Shown here in pieces: positions 24,992-31,440 of a stretch of 54,457 bases of DNA. A model generated the notes under the pieces. The model did not search any database. It was not told where the DNA came from and was given only the letters and a program-made list of their open reading frames with translations. A program made the position numbers and the translations under genes. Origin of the DNA: a virus; IMG/VR virus record IMGVR_UViG_3300025711_000251, positions 1-54,457 of that record; one strand, given 5' to 3'. Position 1 is the first letter of the stretch, and the number at the start of each line of letters is the position of its first letter.

Positions 24992-26316
24992 CAGGCCAAT
25001 CCTCCAATACGGCGCGCGCCGGCAGTTTGAGACTTGATCGGGTAGCGCTTGGCAATGAAGTAGCCAGCAGCATCGTTCATGTGGTCGTGGCCCTTTTTCG
25101 GGTCCTTGTCAGGCTCGCCCTTGTCCGTGTAGGTCTGGCGCTCCAAGCAGAGCGTGAGCTGCGGACACTGGTCGATGTTGACCTTCAGGCGGCGCTCGCC
25201 GTAGCTGTTTAGCAGGATGGCGTTGAGGGCGTTCACGCGGTCTTTGACGCTGGGGTTCATCGAGTCGACCACCACCGTGAAACCCGCCTTCTTGAGCAAG
25301 GACAGGTCCGATTCACTTGCGTTCTTGCTGCTGGTGTTCTGGCCGCTGGCATCCGGGTAGACCGCGACGGTGTGGCCAGGGAAGCGAGCCTTGATCTTCT
25401 CGATCATCTCCGGCGTGTCGCGCACGGCGTGGAACTCATCCAGAGCCATCGGCAGGTCGTCGCGCACCACGTAGACCACGGCGCTCATCTTCATGACGTT
25501 GAAGTCCATGCCAATGTGCAGCGCCTCGCCGGGCTTGATGCGCTCAGTGGTGCGGCACTCGTCGCGACTGAAGGTGTAGTAGACGACGCCCGCATAGTTC
25601 TCGAAGCTGGCCTCGTACTCCTGGCGGAACGTGCGCGGGTCCATCTTCCGGCGCGCCGCGTCCAGTTCCTCGGCGGGGACGTTGCCGCCGTCCAGCGAGG
25701 TGTAGAGCCAGCTCTTGTGGTCGGGCTCATGGCCTGGCCGGCCATCCTGAAACGTGTCGTAGCAATGGTTGAAGCCCTTCGGCGTGCCGATCCGCAGTGC
25801 GTGACCGCCTTTGCGCGTATCACCGCTAGGCAGCGTGTACTGGCAGGTCGAGAGCATCGGCCGCAGGACTTCCTCCCAGGCCTCCCACGGGCAGTCGGCC
25901 CATTCGTCCACCAGGACAAAGAACAGGCCGGAACCGCGCAGGTTGTCGTAGTTGTCGAGCCCCACCACTCGCATGACATGACCGGACTTCAGAGTGATTG
26001 AGCATTCCGTCTCGTTCGGCCGGGTCGCGCGCCAGGCTTCAGGGATCGCCTGCTTCAAGCGGCGCCAGAACACACGCTTGGCCTGCTTGAAGGTCGGCGC
26101 GCCGTACCAAATCTCATCCTCCACGCTTACGCCCCACTCCGCAGCCAACCTGGCCGCGCGGCGCATCTCTGCCTTGCCGAGAAAGGTCTTGCCGAACCGC
26201 CGGCCACACACGGCATCGCGAAATCGTGCCTCAGGCTGGAAGCCCCAAACGTAGATGTTCGCCTGCTTCGGCGTCAGCTTTACCGGGGGGTCATAGGTAC
26301 GGGGTAGACGGGACAT
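24991..26316 (-). CDS. terminase large subunit
   Basis: 441 residues from ATG 26316; an in-frame ATG at 26322 is also possible. The N-terminal ATPase has Walker A CGRRFGKT (residues 37-44) and Walker B FFVLVDEW. The C-terminal nuclease has acidic clusters HIGMDFNVMKMS, VYPDASGQNTSS and HDHMNDAAGY. It pumps and cuts concatemeric DNA at the portal. It overlaps the small subunit by 26 bases. Confidence 0.93.
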   Translation of the reverse strand: MSRLPRTYDPPVKLTPKQANIYVWGFQPEARFRDAVCGRRFGKTFLGKAEMRRAARLAAEWGVSVEDEIWYGAPTFKQAKRVFWRRLKQAIPEAWRATRPNETECSITLKSGHVMRVVGLDNYDNLRGSGLFFVLVDEWADCPWEAWEEVLRPMLSTCQYTLPSGDTRKGGHALRIGTPKGFNHCYDTFQDGRPGHEPDHKSWLYTSLDGGNVPAEELDAARRKMDPRTFRQEYEASFENYAGVVYYTFSRDECRTTERIKPGEALHIGMDFNVMKMSAVVYVVRDDLPMALDEFHAVRDTPEMIEKIKARFPGHTVAVYPDASGQNTSSKNASESDLSLLKKAGFTVVVDSMNPSVKDRVNALNAILLNSYGERRLKVNIDQCPQLTLCLERQTYTDKGEPDKDPKKGHDHMNDAAGYFIAKRYPIKSQTAGARRIGGLA

Positions 26317-26767
26317 TCTCATCAGGCTCCAGGGTGTACTCAGCGATCGCGTGCGGCTGATCAGCCTGGGAGCCAAGGGGCTTGTCGGGTTCAAGGCGGC
26401 GATTCACGTATACGTCGCCTACCTCTTTGGCTGCCTGCTCCAGCAATTGGGCAGTCAGCGCCATGTTCTTCATGTTCTCGGCCTTCTCGGCCATGCGTCC
26501 CAGCGTGCGAAGTCGGAACGCGCGATTGGCAATGGGGATATCAGCTGTCTCTTCACGAAAGCGCTTGCGCGCATCATGGAACAGCTCGACCCACTTCTTG
26601 CCCAGGCCCTGCCCGGCGAACTTCGTGGGATCGTGCGACTCGCACTGCTGGCGGCTGATTTCAATGCCGAACTCTGTCTTGACCGCGGCGACCACCTGGG
26701 AGGGCGTATCGAAGCAGGCCAGAGCCTGCACAATGAAGGCCTTTACCTCGCTTCGTAGCACTGCCAT
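26291..26767 (-). CDS. terminase small subunit (DUF2280)
   Basis: 158 residues from ATG 26767 (MAVLRSEVKAFIVQALACFDTPSQVVAAVKTEFGIEISRQQ), a DUF2280 N-terminal helix-turn-helix. The family sits next to large terminase genes in many Pseudomonas phages and is taken as the DNA-recognition subunit. GAGG precedes the start; a TTG start 18 bases upstream is less likely. Confidence 0.88.
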   Translation of the reverse strand: MAVLRSEVKAFIVQALACFDTPSQVVAAVKTEFGIEISRQQCESHDPTKFAGQGLGKKWVELFHDARKRFREETADIPIANRAFRLRTLGRMAEKAENMKNMALTAQLLEQAAKEVGDVYVNRRLEPDKPLGSQADQPHAIAEYTLEPDENVPSTPYL

Positions 26768-26800
26768 AGGGGCCTCATCCGTCAAAACCTGTCATGGGAA

Positions 26801-27424
26801 TCAGGCCGACTTGAGCAGACAGGTTCCGCAGGCCCTCGAAATGTTCAATTTGCCCACCTCGGCGGGTTGATTTGCGGCGTCGATCAAGGCTTGCACCTCC
26901 TCGCTCGCACCGTAGCGGCGGACGACACCGACGAACTCTTCCACGTCGTGTCCGCGCAGCTTCAGCTTTGGGCCGCCGTCCTGGGTAAAGGCCGGCGCGC
27001 CGTATCGGTCGGTGTCTTGGGCGATGTGATAAAGCTCATGCTCTACCAAGGCGCAGAACTCGGTATCGCTGCAGTAGGCGCAGTAGTCGGCGGCCAGCGT
27101 GATGATGAAGGCCGGCACCTCGCCAAACCAGTCACGCATCTGCTGCTCCATCCGCGCCTTCTGCCACCCCCCTGCTCGGAAGGCGACCTGTTCGGCTTGG
27201 CCCAACACCCGGCGGCCTGCCTTCTCGAAGCTGGAAGAGGCCCACATCACGCGGACATTGGCGTCGAGCAGATGGGCGTGGTCGGGGTTGTGGATCTCCC
27301 CGTCTTCAGCGAGCACATGGATTCCAACCCATTCCCACACTTCTGGCGCGGGAGCAAGCCGGATGCCTATGTCCGCTAGGTCAGATAGCTCGGTCGCTTC
27401 CTTGGGCGGATATGGCCTGTTCAC
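26801..27424 (-). CDS. putative phage metallopeptidase
   Basis: 207 residues with zinc-protease motif HExxH (HELYH, residues 129-133) in VEHELYHIAQDTDRYGAP. The N-terminal part carries VRVMWASSSFEKAGRRVLGQ and FIITLAADYCAYCSD. This is the putative-metallopeptidase family seen beside terminase genes in Pseudomonas prophages. Its substrate is unknown; virion maturation or host-protein cleavage are both possible. It overlaps its upstream neighbour by 4 bases. Confidence 0.8.
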   Translation of the reverse strand: MNRPYPPKEATELSDLADIGIRLAPAPEVWEWVGIHVLAEDGEIHNPDHAHLLDANVRVMWASSSFEKAGRRVLGQAEQVAFRAGGWQKARMEQQMRDWFGEVPAFIITLAADYCAYCSDTEFCALVEHELYHIAQDTDRYGAPAFTQDGGPKLKLRGHDVEEFVGVVRRYGASEEVQALIDAANQPAEVGKLNISRACGTCLLKSA

Positions 27425-27612
27425 TTCACCACCATCTTGTGCGTCTCAGCATGGGCATGGCCGTGGAGGATGCCAACCACCAGGCCCTGGGGTATGCCGG
27501 CAGCCTTGGCAGCGTCGATGGCATTGGCGATTGCGCTATCTAGGCCTTTTACTGCGGCTGCGACCTCTGGGCCGAGCGGCAATGCATGATGCAGGCGGGT
27601 CACATCACCCAT
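27421..27612 (-). CDS. hypothetical protein, 63 aa, next to Acb2-like gene
   Basis: 63 residues from ATG 27612 (MGDVTRLHHALPLGPEVAAAVKGLDSAI), with TGAGG before it. One long amphipathic helix, then IPQGLVVGILHGHAHAETHKMVVK with a histidine-rich end. It lies between the metallopeptidase and the Acb2-like gene, overlapping the former by 4 bases. No function is known. Confidence 0.65.
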   Translation of the reverse strand: MGDVTRLHHALPLGPEVAAAVKGLDSAIANAIDAAKAAGIPQGLVVGILHGHAHAETHKMVVK

Positions 27613-27620
27613 AGCGCACC

Positions 27621-27851
27621 TCAGCTGAAAGGGTCGGCTGGCTTGGCGATCGAGCGCACAAACCACATGAAGCCCTGCTGCAGATTAGTCTTGGCCAGGG
27701 CCAACAGGCGCTGGTCAACGCCCTCAATCTGACCGATCTGCTTGAAAAGCTCGCCCGCATCAGCCTCAAGGGCCTTGATCGAGTTCATGCCGTCGATCTC
27801 GGACTGGGTCAGGTCGCGGTAACCGGTGATCTTCTTGTGCTGATTGTCCAT
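27621..27851 (-). CDS. acb2: Acb2/Tad1-type anti-CBASS cyclic-nucleotide sponge
   Basis: 76 residues: KKITGYRDLTQSEIDGMNSIKALEADAGELFKQIGQ..., with a C-terminal VDQRLLALAKTNLQQGFMWFVRSIAKP. This is the two-helix hairpin pattern of Acb2 proteins, which form hexamers that bind 3',3'-cGAMP and related signals and so stop CBASS abortive infection. Tyr11 and Lys26 fall at exactly the positions reported as essential for cGAMP binding in phage PaMx33 Acb2. It sits in the late operon between lysis and terminase genes. GAGG lies 8 bases before the ATG. The identification is from memory of the family, not from a search. Confidence 0.78.
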   Translation of the reverse strand: MDNQHKKITGYRDLTQSEIDGMNSIKALEADAGELFKQIGQIEGVDQRLLALAKTNLQQGFMWFVRSIAKPADPFS

Positions 27852-27875
27852 GAGGCTGCCTCTCTGCTGCGTGGG

Positions 27876-27974
27876 TCAGATGAAGGTGTAGGCCAGGACG
27901 CAGAGAGCGAGGACCGCAAGCGCGGACCAGCCCAGAGCTGCGACGCCCTTCGAGGAATTGGTTTTGGCTCCCAT
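27876..27974 (-). CDS. tiny single-pass membrane protein, 32 aa
   Basis: 32 residues (MGAKTNSSKGVAALGWSALAVLALCVLAYTFI). GAGGA precedes the ATG at 27974. A polar, basic N-terminus and one C-terminal hydrophobic helix resemble small phage membrane proteins found with holins. The inverted repeat at 27991-28030 lies in its upstream leader. Confidence 0.6.
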   Translation of the reverse strand: MGAKTNSSKGVAALGWSALAVLALCVLAYTFI

Positions 27975-27990
27975 GGGGAATCCTCAGTCA

Positions 27991-28030
27991 GTGCGCGCCA
28001 CGAACTGCTACCCGCCATTTCGTGGCGCGG
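27991..28030 (-). repeat. inverted-repeat element, copy A
   Basis: On the minus strand it begins CCGCGCCACGAAATGGC and ends CGTGGCGCGCAC, giving a 10-bp stem. The same arms with a different 11-base middle occur at 35406-35445, and a third, slightly diverged copy is at 47166-47202. Here it is intergenic. Confidence 0.75.
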
Positions 28031-28034
28031 CAGA

Positions 28035-28241
28035 TCAGACGGCCTTCTGCACCAGGGCGATCAGGTGGTCCCACTCAGCTTCCACGTCGTGGCCCAGGGC
28101 AACCAGCAGCGCCTTCAGCTTGTCGGTGTCGGTGGTAGTGGCAGGTGCGGTGGTGACTTCAGGGGTTGGATCAGCCATGACTGGCTCCTTCTTGGTAGTG
28201 AGCCCGGAGAACCAGGCACGGATAGATTTCAGGATGTTCAT
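28035..28241 (-). CDS. small lysis-region protein, 68 aa
   Basis: 68 residues from ATG 28241 (MNILKSIRAWFSGLTTKKEPVMADP). A short amphipathic N-terminal helix, a threonine/proline linker, then a helix LKALLVALGHDVEAEWDHLIALVQKA. Its start overlaps the stop of the previous membrane-protein gene (4 bases). It may be membrane-associated and part of the lysis cassette. Confidence 0.65.
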   Translation of the reverse strand: MNILKSIRAWFSGLTTKKEPVMADPTPEVTTAPATTTDTDKLKALLVALGHDVEAEWDHLIALVQKAV

Positions 28242-28525
28242 CGTGTGCTCGCCTTGCGCCGCTCTTGACCGCGCCATACGAAAATGTGATGCCGACGGGC
28301 CCAGGCGTACATGACGATGCCGGCATGCAGCGACACCTCGGCAGGGTGCGAGACGTGGCCGCGCAGCTGGGCAGCCAGCAATGCGAAGGCGCTCACTGCC
28401 ACCAGGTAGAACGACACGGCCAGCAGGGGCTGTTCGAATGGATGCACCCGACGCAGATAATCCATGGCGGCCAGGATGACCAGGCTGCAAAGGACGGCGT
28501 CGACAGCGCTCAAGATGGTGTTCAT
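28238..28525 (-). CDS. membrane protein, putative second holin
   Basis: 95 residues with three hydrophobic stretches (AVDAVLCSLVILAAMDYL, LLAVSFYLVAVSAFALLAA, and VSLHAGIVMYAWA) and a strongly basic C-terminus (RRHHIFVWRGQERRKASTR). This layout fits class I holins. It overlaps the preceding holin-like gene by 4 bases, so the two may act as holin and antiholin or pinholin partner. Confidence 0.7.
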   Translation of the reverse strand: MNTILSAVDAVLCSLVILAAMDYLRRVHPFEQPLLAVSFYLVAVSAFALLAAQLRGHVSHPAEVSLHAGIVMYAWARRHHIFVWRGQERRKASTR

Positions 28526-28836
28526 GGTCCGGCACCTCTGAAAGGCCCGATCTGCCCAGCAAGTGCCTTGAGGCCGGGGATGATGTTCATCGCCAGCAGG
28601 CCGATCAGGAAGGCCACCCCATTTTGTGAGTCTGCATCAGTCGGCAGCTTGAAGTATGCAACGACGAGCTGGGTGGTGAAGATCGCGGACACGAAGCCCG
28701 TCACCACCGCCGCGGCTGCCTGCTTACGAGTCAGTCCACGGAGAAACGTGAGAGATAGGACAGCGCCGGCGAATCCGGCCAGCGCAACACCGTACTTCGC
28801 CAACAGTGCTCCTGTGGCAGTAGTGGCTGGCTCCAT
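28522..28836 (-). CDS. holin
   Basis: 104 residues from ATG 28836 (MEPATTATGALLAKYG), with GGAG 7 bases upstream. Three membrane segments (VALAGFAGAVLSLTFL, AAAVVTGFVSAIFTTQLVVAY, GVAFLIGLLAMNIIPGL) separated by short basic loops are typical of a small class I holin, which makes inner-membrane holes to release the endolysin. It is first in the lysis-gene group, just downstream of the tRNA gene. Confidence 0.78.
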   Translation of the reverse strand: MEPATTATGALLAKYGVALAGFAGAVLSLTFLRGLTRKQAAAAVVTGFVSAIFTTQLVVAYFKLPTDADSQNGVAFLIGLLAMNIIPGLKALAGQIGPFRGAGP

Positions 28837-28881
28837 TGGAAACTCCGGAATGCAATAGGCCCTAGACAGGGCTCTAAAATA

Positions 28882-28957
28882 TGGTTGCGAGGGGTGGATT
28901 CGAACCACCGACCTGCGGGTTATGAGCCCACCGAGCTGACCGCTGCTCTACCACGCA
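28882..28957 (-). tRNA. phage tRNA-Met(CAU) with initiator features
   Basis: A full 76-base cloverleaf with encoded CCA: acceptor TGCGTGG / CCTCGCA (one T-T mismatch at 5-68), D stem GAGC/GCTC, anticodon stem GTGGG/CCCGC, anticodon loop CTCATAA, T arm GGTGG-TTCGAAT-CCACC. Three initiator hallmarks are visible: G-C pairs 29-41, 30-40 and 31-39; A11-U24 in the D stem; and a weak U1-A72 end pair instead of G-C. It lies in the late operon between the bacteriocin immunity gene and the holin. Confidence 0.88.
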
Positions 28958-29019
28958 AAAGCAAAAAGCCCCTGCAGCACTCTCAGCTCGGAGCAATGGG
29001 TGCGGAGGGGCCGAAAACG

Positions 29020-29044
29020 AAAAAGCCCAGCGCGATGGCTGGGC
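29020..29044 (-). terminator. rho-independent terminator after the immunity gene
   Basis: GCCCAGC-N6-GCTGGGC followed by five U on the minus strand. A second weaker GC-rich stem (AGGGGC ... GCCCCT, 28966-29011) with a U-run follows before the tRNA. Late antitermination must read through both to reach the tRNA and holin. Confidence 0.65.
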
Positions 29045-29083
29045 CTTGTCATAACACTGCCGCCGATAAGGGCAGCTAGCTTT

Positions 29084-29383
29084 TTACGGCCTCCCCAAGC
29101 TCAACTCTAGGTGACCGTCACAACTAATCATGGCGAGGTATTGCTCCCCGTCCAAGTCGAACGGTACCACCCACCAGTCGTTTGTGGTGTCGTAGCGCGA
29201 TCCATCCTTCAGTACGTACTTACCTACCGCGCTCTTGTCGTGCCTGCTGTAGTAGCTATCAATCGAGCTTTTGAAGAAGGCCTCGCCATTACTTTGGCAT
29301 GACTGCTCCTTTGACTTATCCTCGCATCCCGCCATCGCGAGAACAGCCAAAATCATGTAAATCCCTGAGGCCTTCTTCAACAT
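29084..29383 (-). CDS. lipoprotein, probable M-type bacteriocin immunity protein
   Basis: 99 residues from ATG 29383, 4 bases after the bacteriocin stop. The signal peptide ends in lipobox LAMAGC (cleavage before Cys20). The mature domain has two further cysteines, Cys29 and Cys88, and the pattern CQSNGEAFFKS ... WWVVPFDLDGEQYLAMISCDG. Colicin M immunity protein (Cmi) is likewise a membrane-anchored periplasmic protein of similar size with one disulfide and an LLVPF ... YYGMYHC segment. Context and pattern agree; no search was possible. More A+T-rich than its neighbours. Confidence 0.72.
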   Translation of the reverse strand: MLKKASGIYMILAVLAMAGCEDKSKEQSCQSNGEAFFKSSIDSYYSRHDKSAVGKYVLKDGSRYDTTNDWWVVPFDLDGEQYLAMISCDGHLELSLGRP

Positions 29384-29387
29384 CTGC

Positions 29388-30290
29388 TTACCTGCTTCCA
29401 GTGAACTCGACTTTTTGTGCATCGAGGAAGTTAATCGTGTAATCCGCGTGGCCGAACGTATCCCCCAATTGACGCAGGAAGGTGGTGAGAGCTTCCTGTG
29501 CCCATGACCGGTTACTAAGATCGGCATCATACCGGTCAGGGTTCAGAGTGAACGATCCGGAGAACGAGTACTGGCCATCGGCAGTAATCGTCAATGTACC
29601 AGTGAGAGAACCACTGATTCGCCCGATCATACCAGCTGCAGGCAAGTCCAGCGGAGCTCGACTAAAAGTGTTGTAGCTGAATGGCGACGCTTGTAGCTGG
29701 TAAATGCCAGCCCCTTTTGATGCATCGTTGAGAATGTCAGTGATCGGAGTAAAGTCGGTCGAGACCACCTGCAGATCCAGGGAGCCGATGTGAACGTATC
29801 GATCAATGCCGCCACCGAACAGCCAATAGCCTATCGCAGCGACGGGCATCAGCGGCGTCCCAACGAAATCAACGCCGTGAGTTCCCCAGGCAGCAGTCCA
29901 ATCCACGCCACTGGTTAGAAACTGGCCGTAGTAATCCTTTAGAGTGGCATTCTGGTCGGCAGCCAGAGAATAGAGACCCGCATTCCCCAACGAAAACGCC
30001 CCATAACAGTGCATTGCCAACTGCCGCTTCACGATATCGTAGGTCTGGTTACTAATCCCCTTGCATACCTCGTTCAGAGCCGTAACGGAGTCGCCGTCAG
30101 CGACTGCATCCCAGACAGCTTCACCGTTGAGGGTTGTTGCGGAAGCGATGAGCGGAATTTCAAGGATCTGTCGAACGTAGGGAGGAACGCTCTGAAAGCT
30201 GGCATCCCAGCTGGAATCGTATGCATAGGTCTCAGACGAATCACTCGATCCGTAAATAACAGTAGGAGGCAGTTCAATAGGGCCAGCCAT
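29388..30290 (-). CDS. colicin M-type (lipid II-degrading) bacteriocin
   Basis: 300 residues from ATG 30290, with GGAG 8 bases upstream. The C-terminal half follows the colicin M catalytic fold: YWLFGGGIDRYVHIGSLDL, FSYNTFSRAP, GMIGRISGSLTGTLTI, then the signature D252-x-Y254-D255. Colicin M has D-x-Y-D-x5-H-R; here the H and R positions are Arg261 and Ser262. The N-terminus (IELPPTVIYGS) could be a TonB-box-like translocation segment. It would cut undecaprenyl-linked peptidoglycan precursor in the periplasm of competitors. Length matches colicin M (271) and PaeM (289). It overlaps the Com-like gene by 17 bases and is followed by an immunity gene. Confidence 0.82.
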   Translation of the reverse strand: MAGPIELPPTVIYGSSDSSETYAYDSSWDASFQSVPPYVRQILEIPLIASATTLNGEAVWDAVADGDSVTALNEVCKGISNQTYDIVKRQLAMHCYGAFSLGNAGLYSLAADQNATLKDYYGQFLTSGVDWTAAWGTHGVDFVGTPLMPVAAIGYWLFGGGIDRYVHIGSLDLQVVSTDFTPITDILNDASKGAGIYQLQASPFSYNTFSRAPLDLPAAGMIGRISGSLTGTLTITADGQYSFSGSFTLNPDRYDADLSNRSWAQEALTTFLRQLGDTFGHADYTINFLDAQKVEFTGSR

Positions 30291-30477
30291 GGTGTTTCTC
30301 CAATGTAGGCGCCAGGGTTTTAGCCCTAGCAGATTCGCTCGCCGGCGCGCTTGGAGACTCATGGGTCTTCAGGTCATTTAGCGTTCCACAACGGGTACAC
30401 TTGATTTGGATTTCTGTATAAGCGCCCACTTTCGCGAGCAGCTTGCTGCATTTACCGCACCTGTATTCGGATTTCAT
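30274..30477 (-). CDS. com: Com-family zinc-finger regulator
   Basis: 67 residues from ATG 30477 (MKSEYRCGKCSKLLAKVGAYTEIQIKCTRCGTLNDL). The CxxC-x17-CxxC zinc finger and the YTEIQIKCxRC core are those of phage Mu Com, which binds the com-mom mRNA and opens the mom ribosome binding site. Here no mom follows. Instead the gene overlaps the start of the bacteriocin gene by 17 bases, so Com may control translation of the toxin. AAGG lies before the ATG. Confidence 0.78.
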   Translation of the reverse strand: MKSEYRCGKCSKLLAKVGAYTEIQIKCTRCGTLNDLKTHESPSAPASESARAKTLAPTLEKHHGWPY

Positions 30478-30630
30478 CCGCAAAGCCTTATTTTCTGCTA
30501 GGATCCGTCCCGCTCGCGCGTGAGCAGGGGGCCTTGGCTGGCTTGCAGGTACTGTCTGCGATCTGGTGACTACAGGAGGTGGTCGAAACACTCCCTGGAG
30601 TCGCCCTCTCTTTCTTTACATGCGCATACG

Positions 30631-30659
30631 AAAAAGCCACGAACGTGTCGGGGCTTTTT
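30631..30659 (-). terminator. second early terminator in the late leader
   Basis: AAAAAGCC-N11-GGGGCTTTTT, U-rich on both strands, about 80-105 bases downstream of the late promoter and before the Com gene. Late transcripts must pass it. Confidence 0.6.
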
Positions 30660-30674
30660 GCTTTCTGGCAGGCA

Positions 30675-30700
30675 TAAAAAAACCGGCGCAGTGGCCGGTT
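30675..30700 (-). terminator. first early terminator in the late leader
   Basis: ACCGGC-N6-GCCGGT followed by seven U on the minus strand, about 40-60 bases after the predicted late start site, resembling lambda tR'. It also ends the Q-like operon. Confidence 0.75.
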
Positions 30701-30743
30701 CGTTCGAGGAAGTTGCCGTAGGCAAAATCCTAACTATGGGGAA

Positions 30744-30772
30744 ATGATGCCGTCAGCCGTGCGGGAAGTCAA
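30744..30772 (-). promoter_or_regulatory. late promoter (pR'-like)
   Basis: TTGACT, 17 bases, CATCAT on the minus strand, just downstream of the Q-like gene and just upstream of two terminators. The arrangement copies lambda Q-pR'-tR'. Confidence 0.6.
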
Positions 30773-30837
30773 CACCTAATGGTCTCGTTCCGTCCCAGAT
30801 AGTCCCGTTCAGTCTCCGGCGTCTGCTTTGAAGCCGT

Positions 30838-31440
30838 CTACGCCGCATCCTTCATCTCGTAAATTACTGCTGCCACCGGGCTCAATGCCATCCGATCCAG
30901 GTCCTCGCAGCACTCGAAAGCGCGCTGCACAAACGGCTCCCAGTCGCGAGCCCAGGCGCATGACTCCAGGCGGCAACCCATCTCGGCGTACAGCCAGGCC
31001 CGAAACTTTTCCGGGCTGGCCAGCGGGTCAGCGTTGGCCGACTGCCCGCCTTGGTGCATGTACTGGTACCGGCGCATCACACCCTTCACCACGTACTCCA
31101 ACTTCTCGCGCTTGGCTGCGGTCATGCGCGGGGACCTGGCCACCACCAGATTGAAGACGACCTCCTCCGCTGCCTCTCGGATATCGTCAGCGCGGCGGCG
31201 GTCGGGACGTGGGGCGTACATGAAATCGCCGAAGACGCGCACCTCTGGGGTGAGCTTGGCGATCGCCGACTGAATCCAGCCAGCCACGGTGCCGTGGGCG
31301 GCAGAATTGGCAGTCACGCCGCGATCCGTGGTCTGAACCGCGGTGCCCAGCAGGCACTGCTGTTCTAGCCCAGAAAGCCCGCCACGGGTTTCAGTGTAGG
31401 TGCAGTCGTGCCAGGCCAACCGCGCGGAATTGATCTTCAT
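30838..31440 (-). CDS. Q-like late antiterminator (by position)
   Basis: 200 residues (MKINSARLAWHDCTYTETRGGLSGLEQQCLLGTAVQTTD...). Basic helical middle (ADDIREAAEEVVFNLVVARSPRMTAAKREKLEYVVKGVMRRYQYM) suitable for DNA or RNA polymerase binding. It is last in the early operon after NinB and NinG, its ATG overlaps the NinG stop, and a promoter-plus-terminator unit follows, exactly the place of lambda Q. I do not see a diagnostic antiterminator motif, so the role is inferred from context. Confidence 0.65.
   Translation of the reverse strand: MKINSARLAWHDCTYTETRGGLSGLEQQCLLGTAVQTTDRGVTANSAAHGTVAGWIQSAIAKLTPEVRVFGDFMYAPRPDRRRADDIREAAEEVVFNLVVARSPRMTAAKREKLEYVVKGVMRRYQYMHQGGQSANADPLASPEKFRAWLYAEMGCRLESCAWARDWEPFVQRAFECCEDLDRMALSPVAAVIYEMKDAA

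Noticed and set aside
29388-30362. Extended bacteriocin start at 30362
   Set aside because: The upstream part lacks a binding site and overlaps the Com gene in another frame; ATG 30290 has GGAG at a good distance.
30274-30591. Longer Com protein starting at 30591
   Set aside because: The added N-terminal residues are low-complexity and proline-rich, unlike Com; ATG 30477 gives the expected family length.
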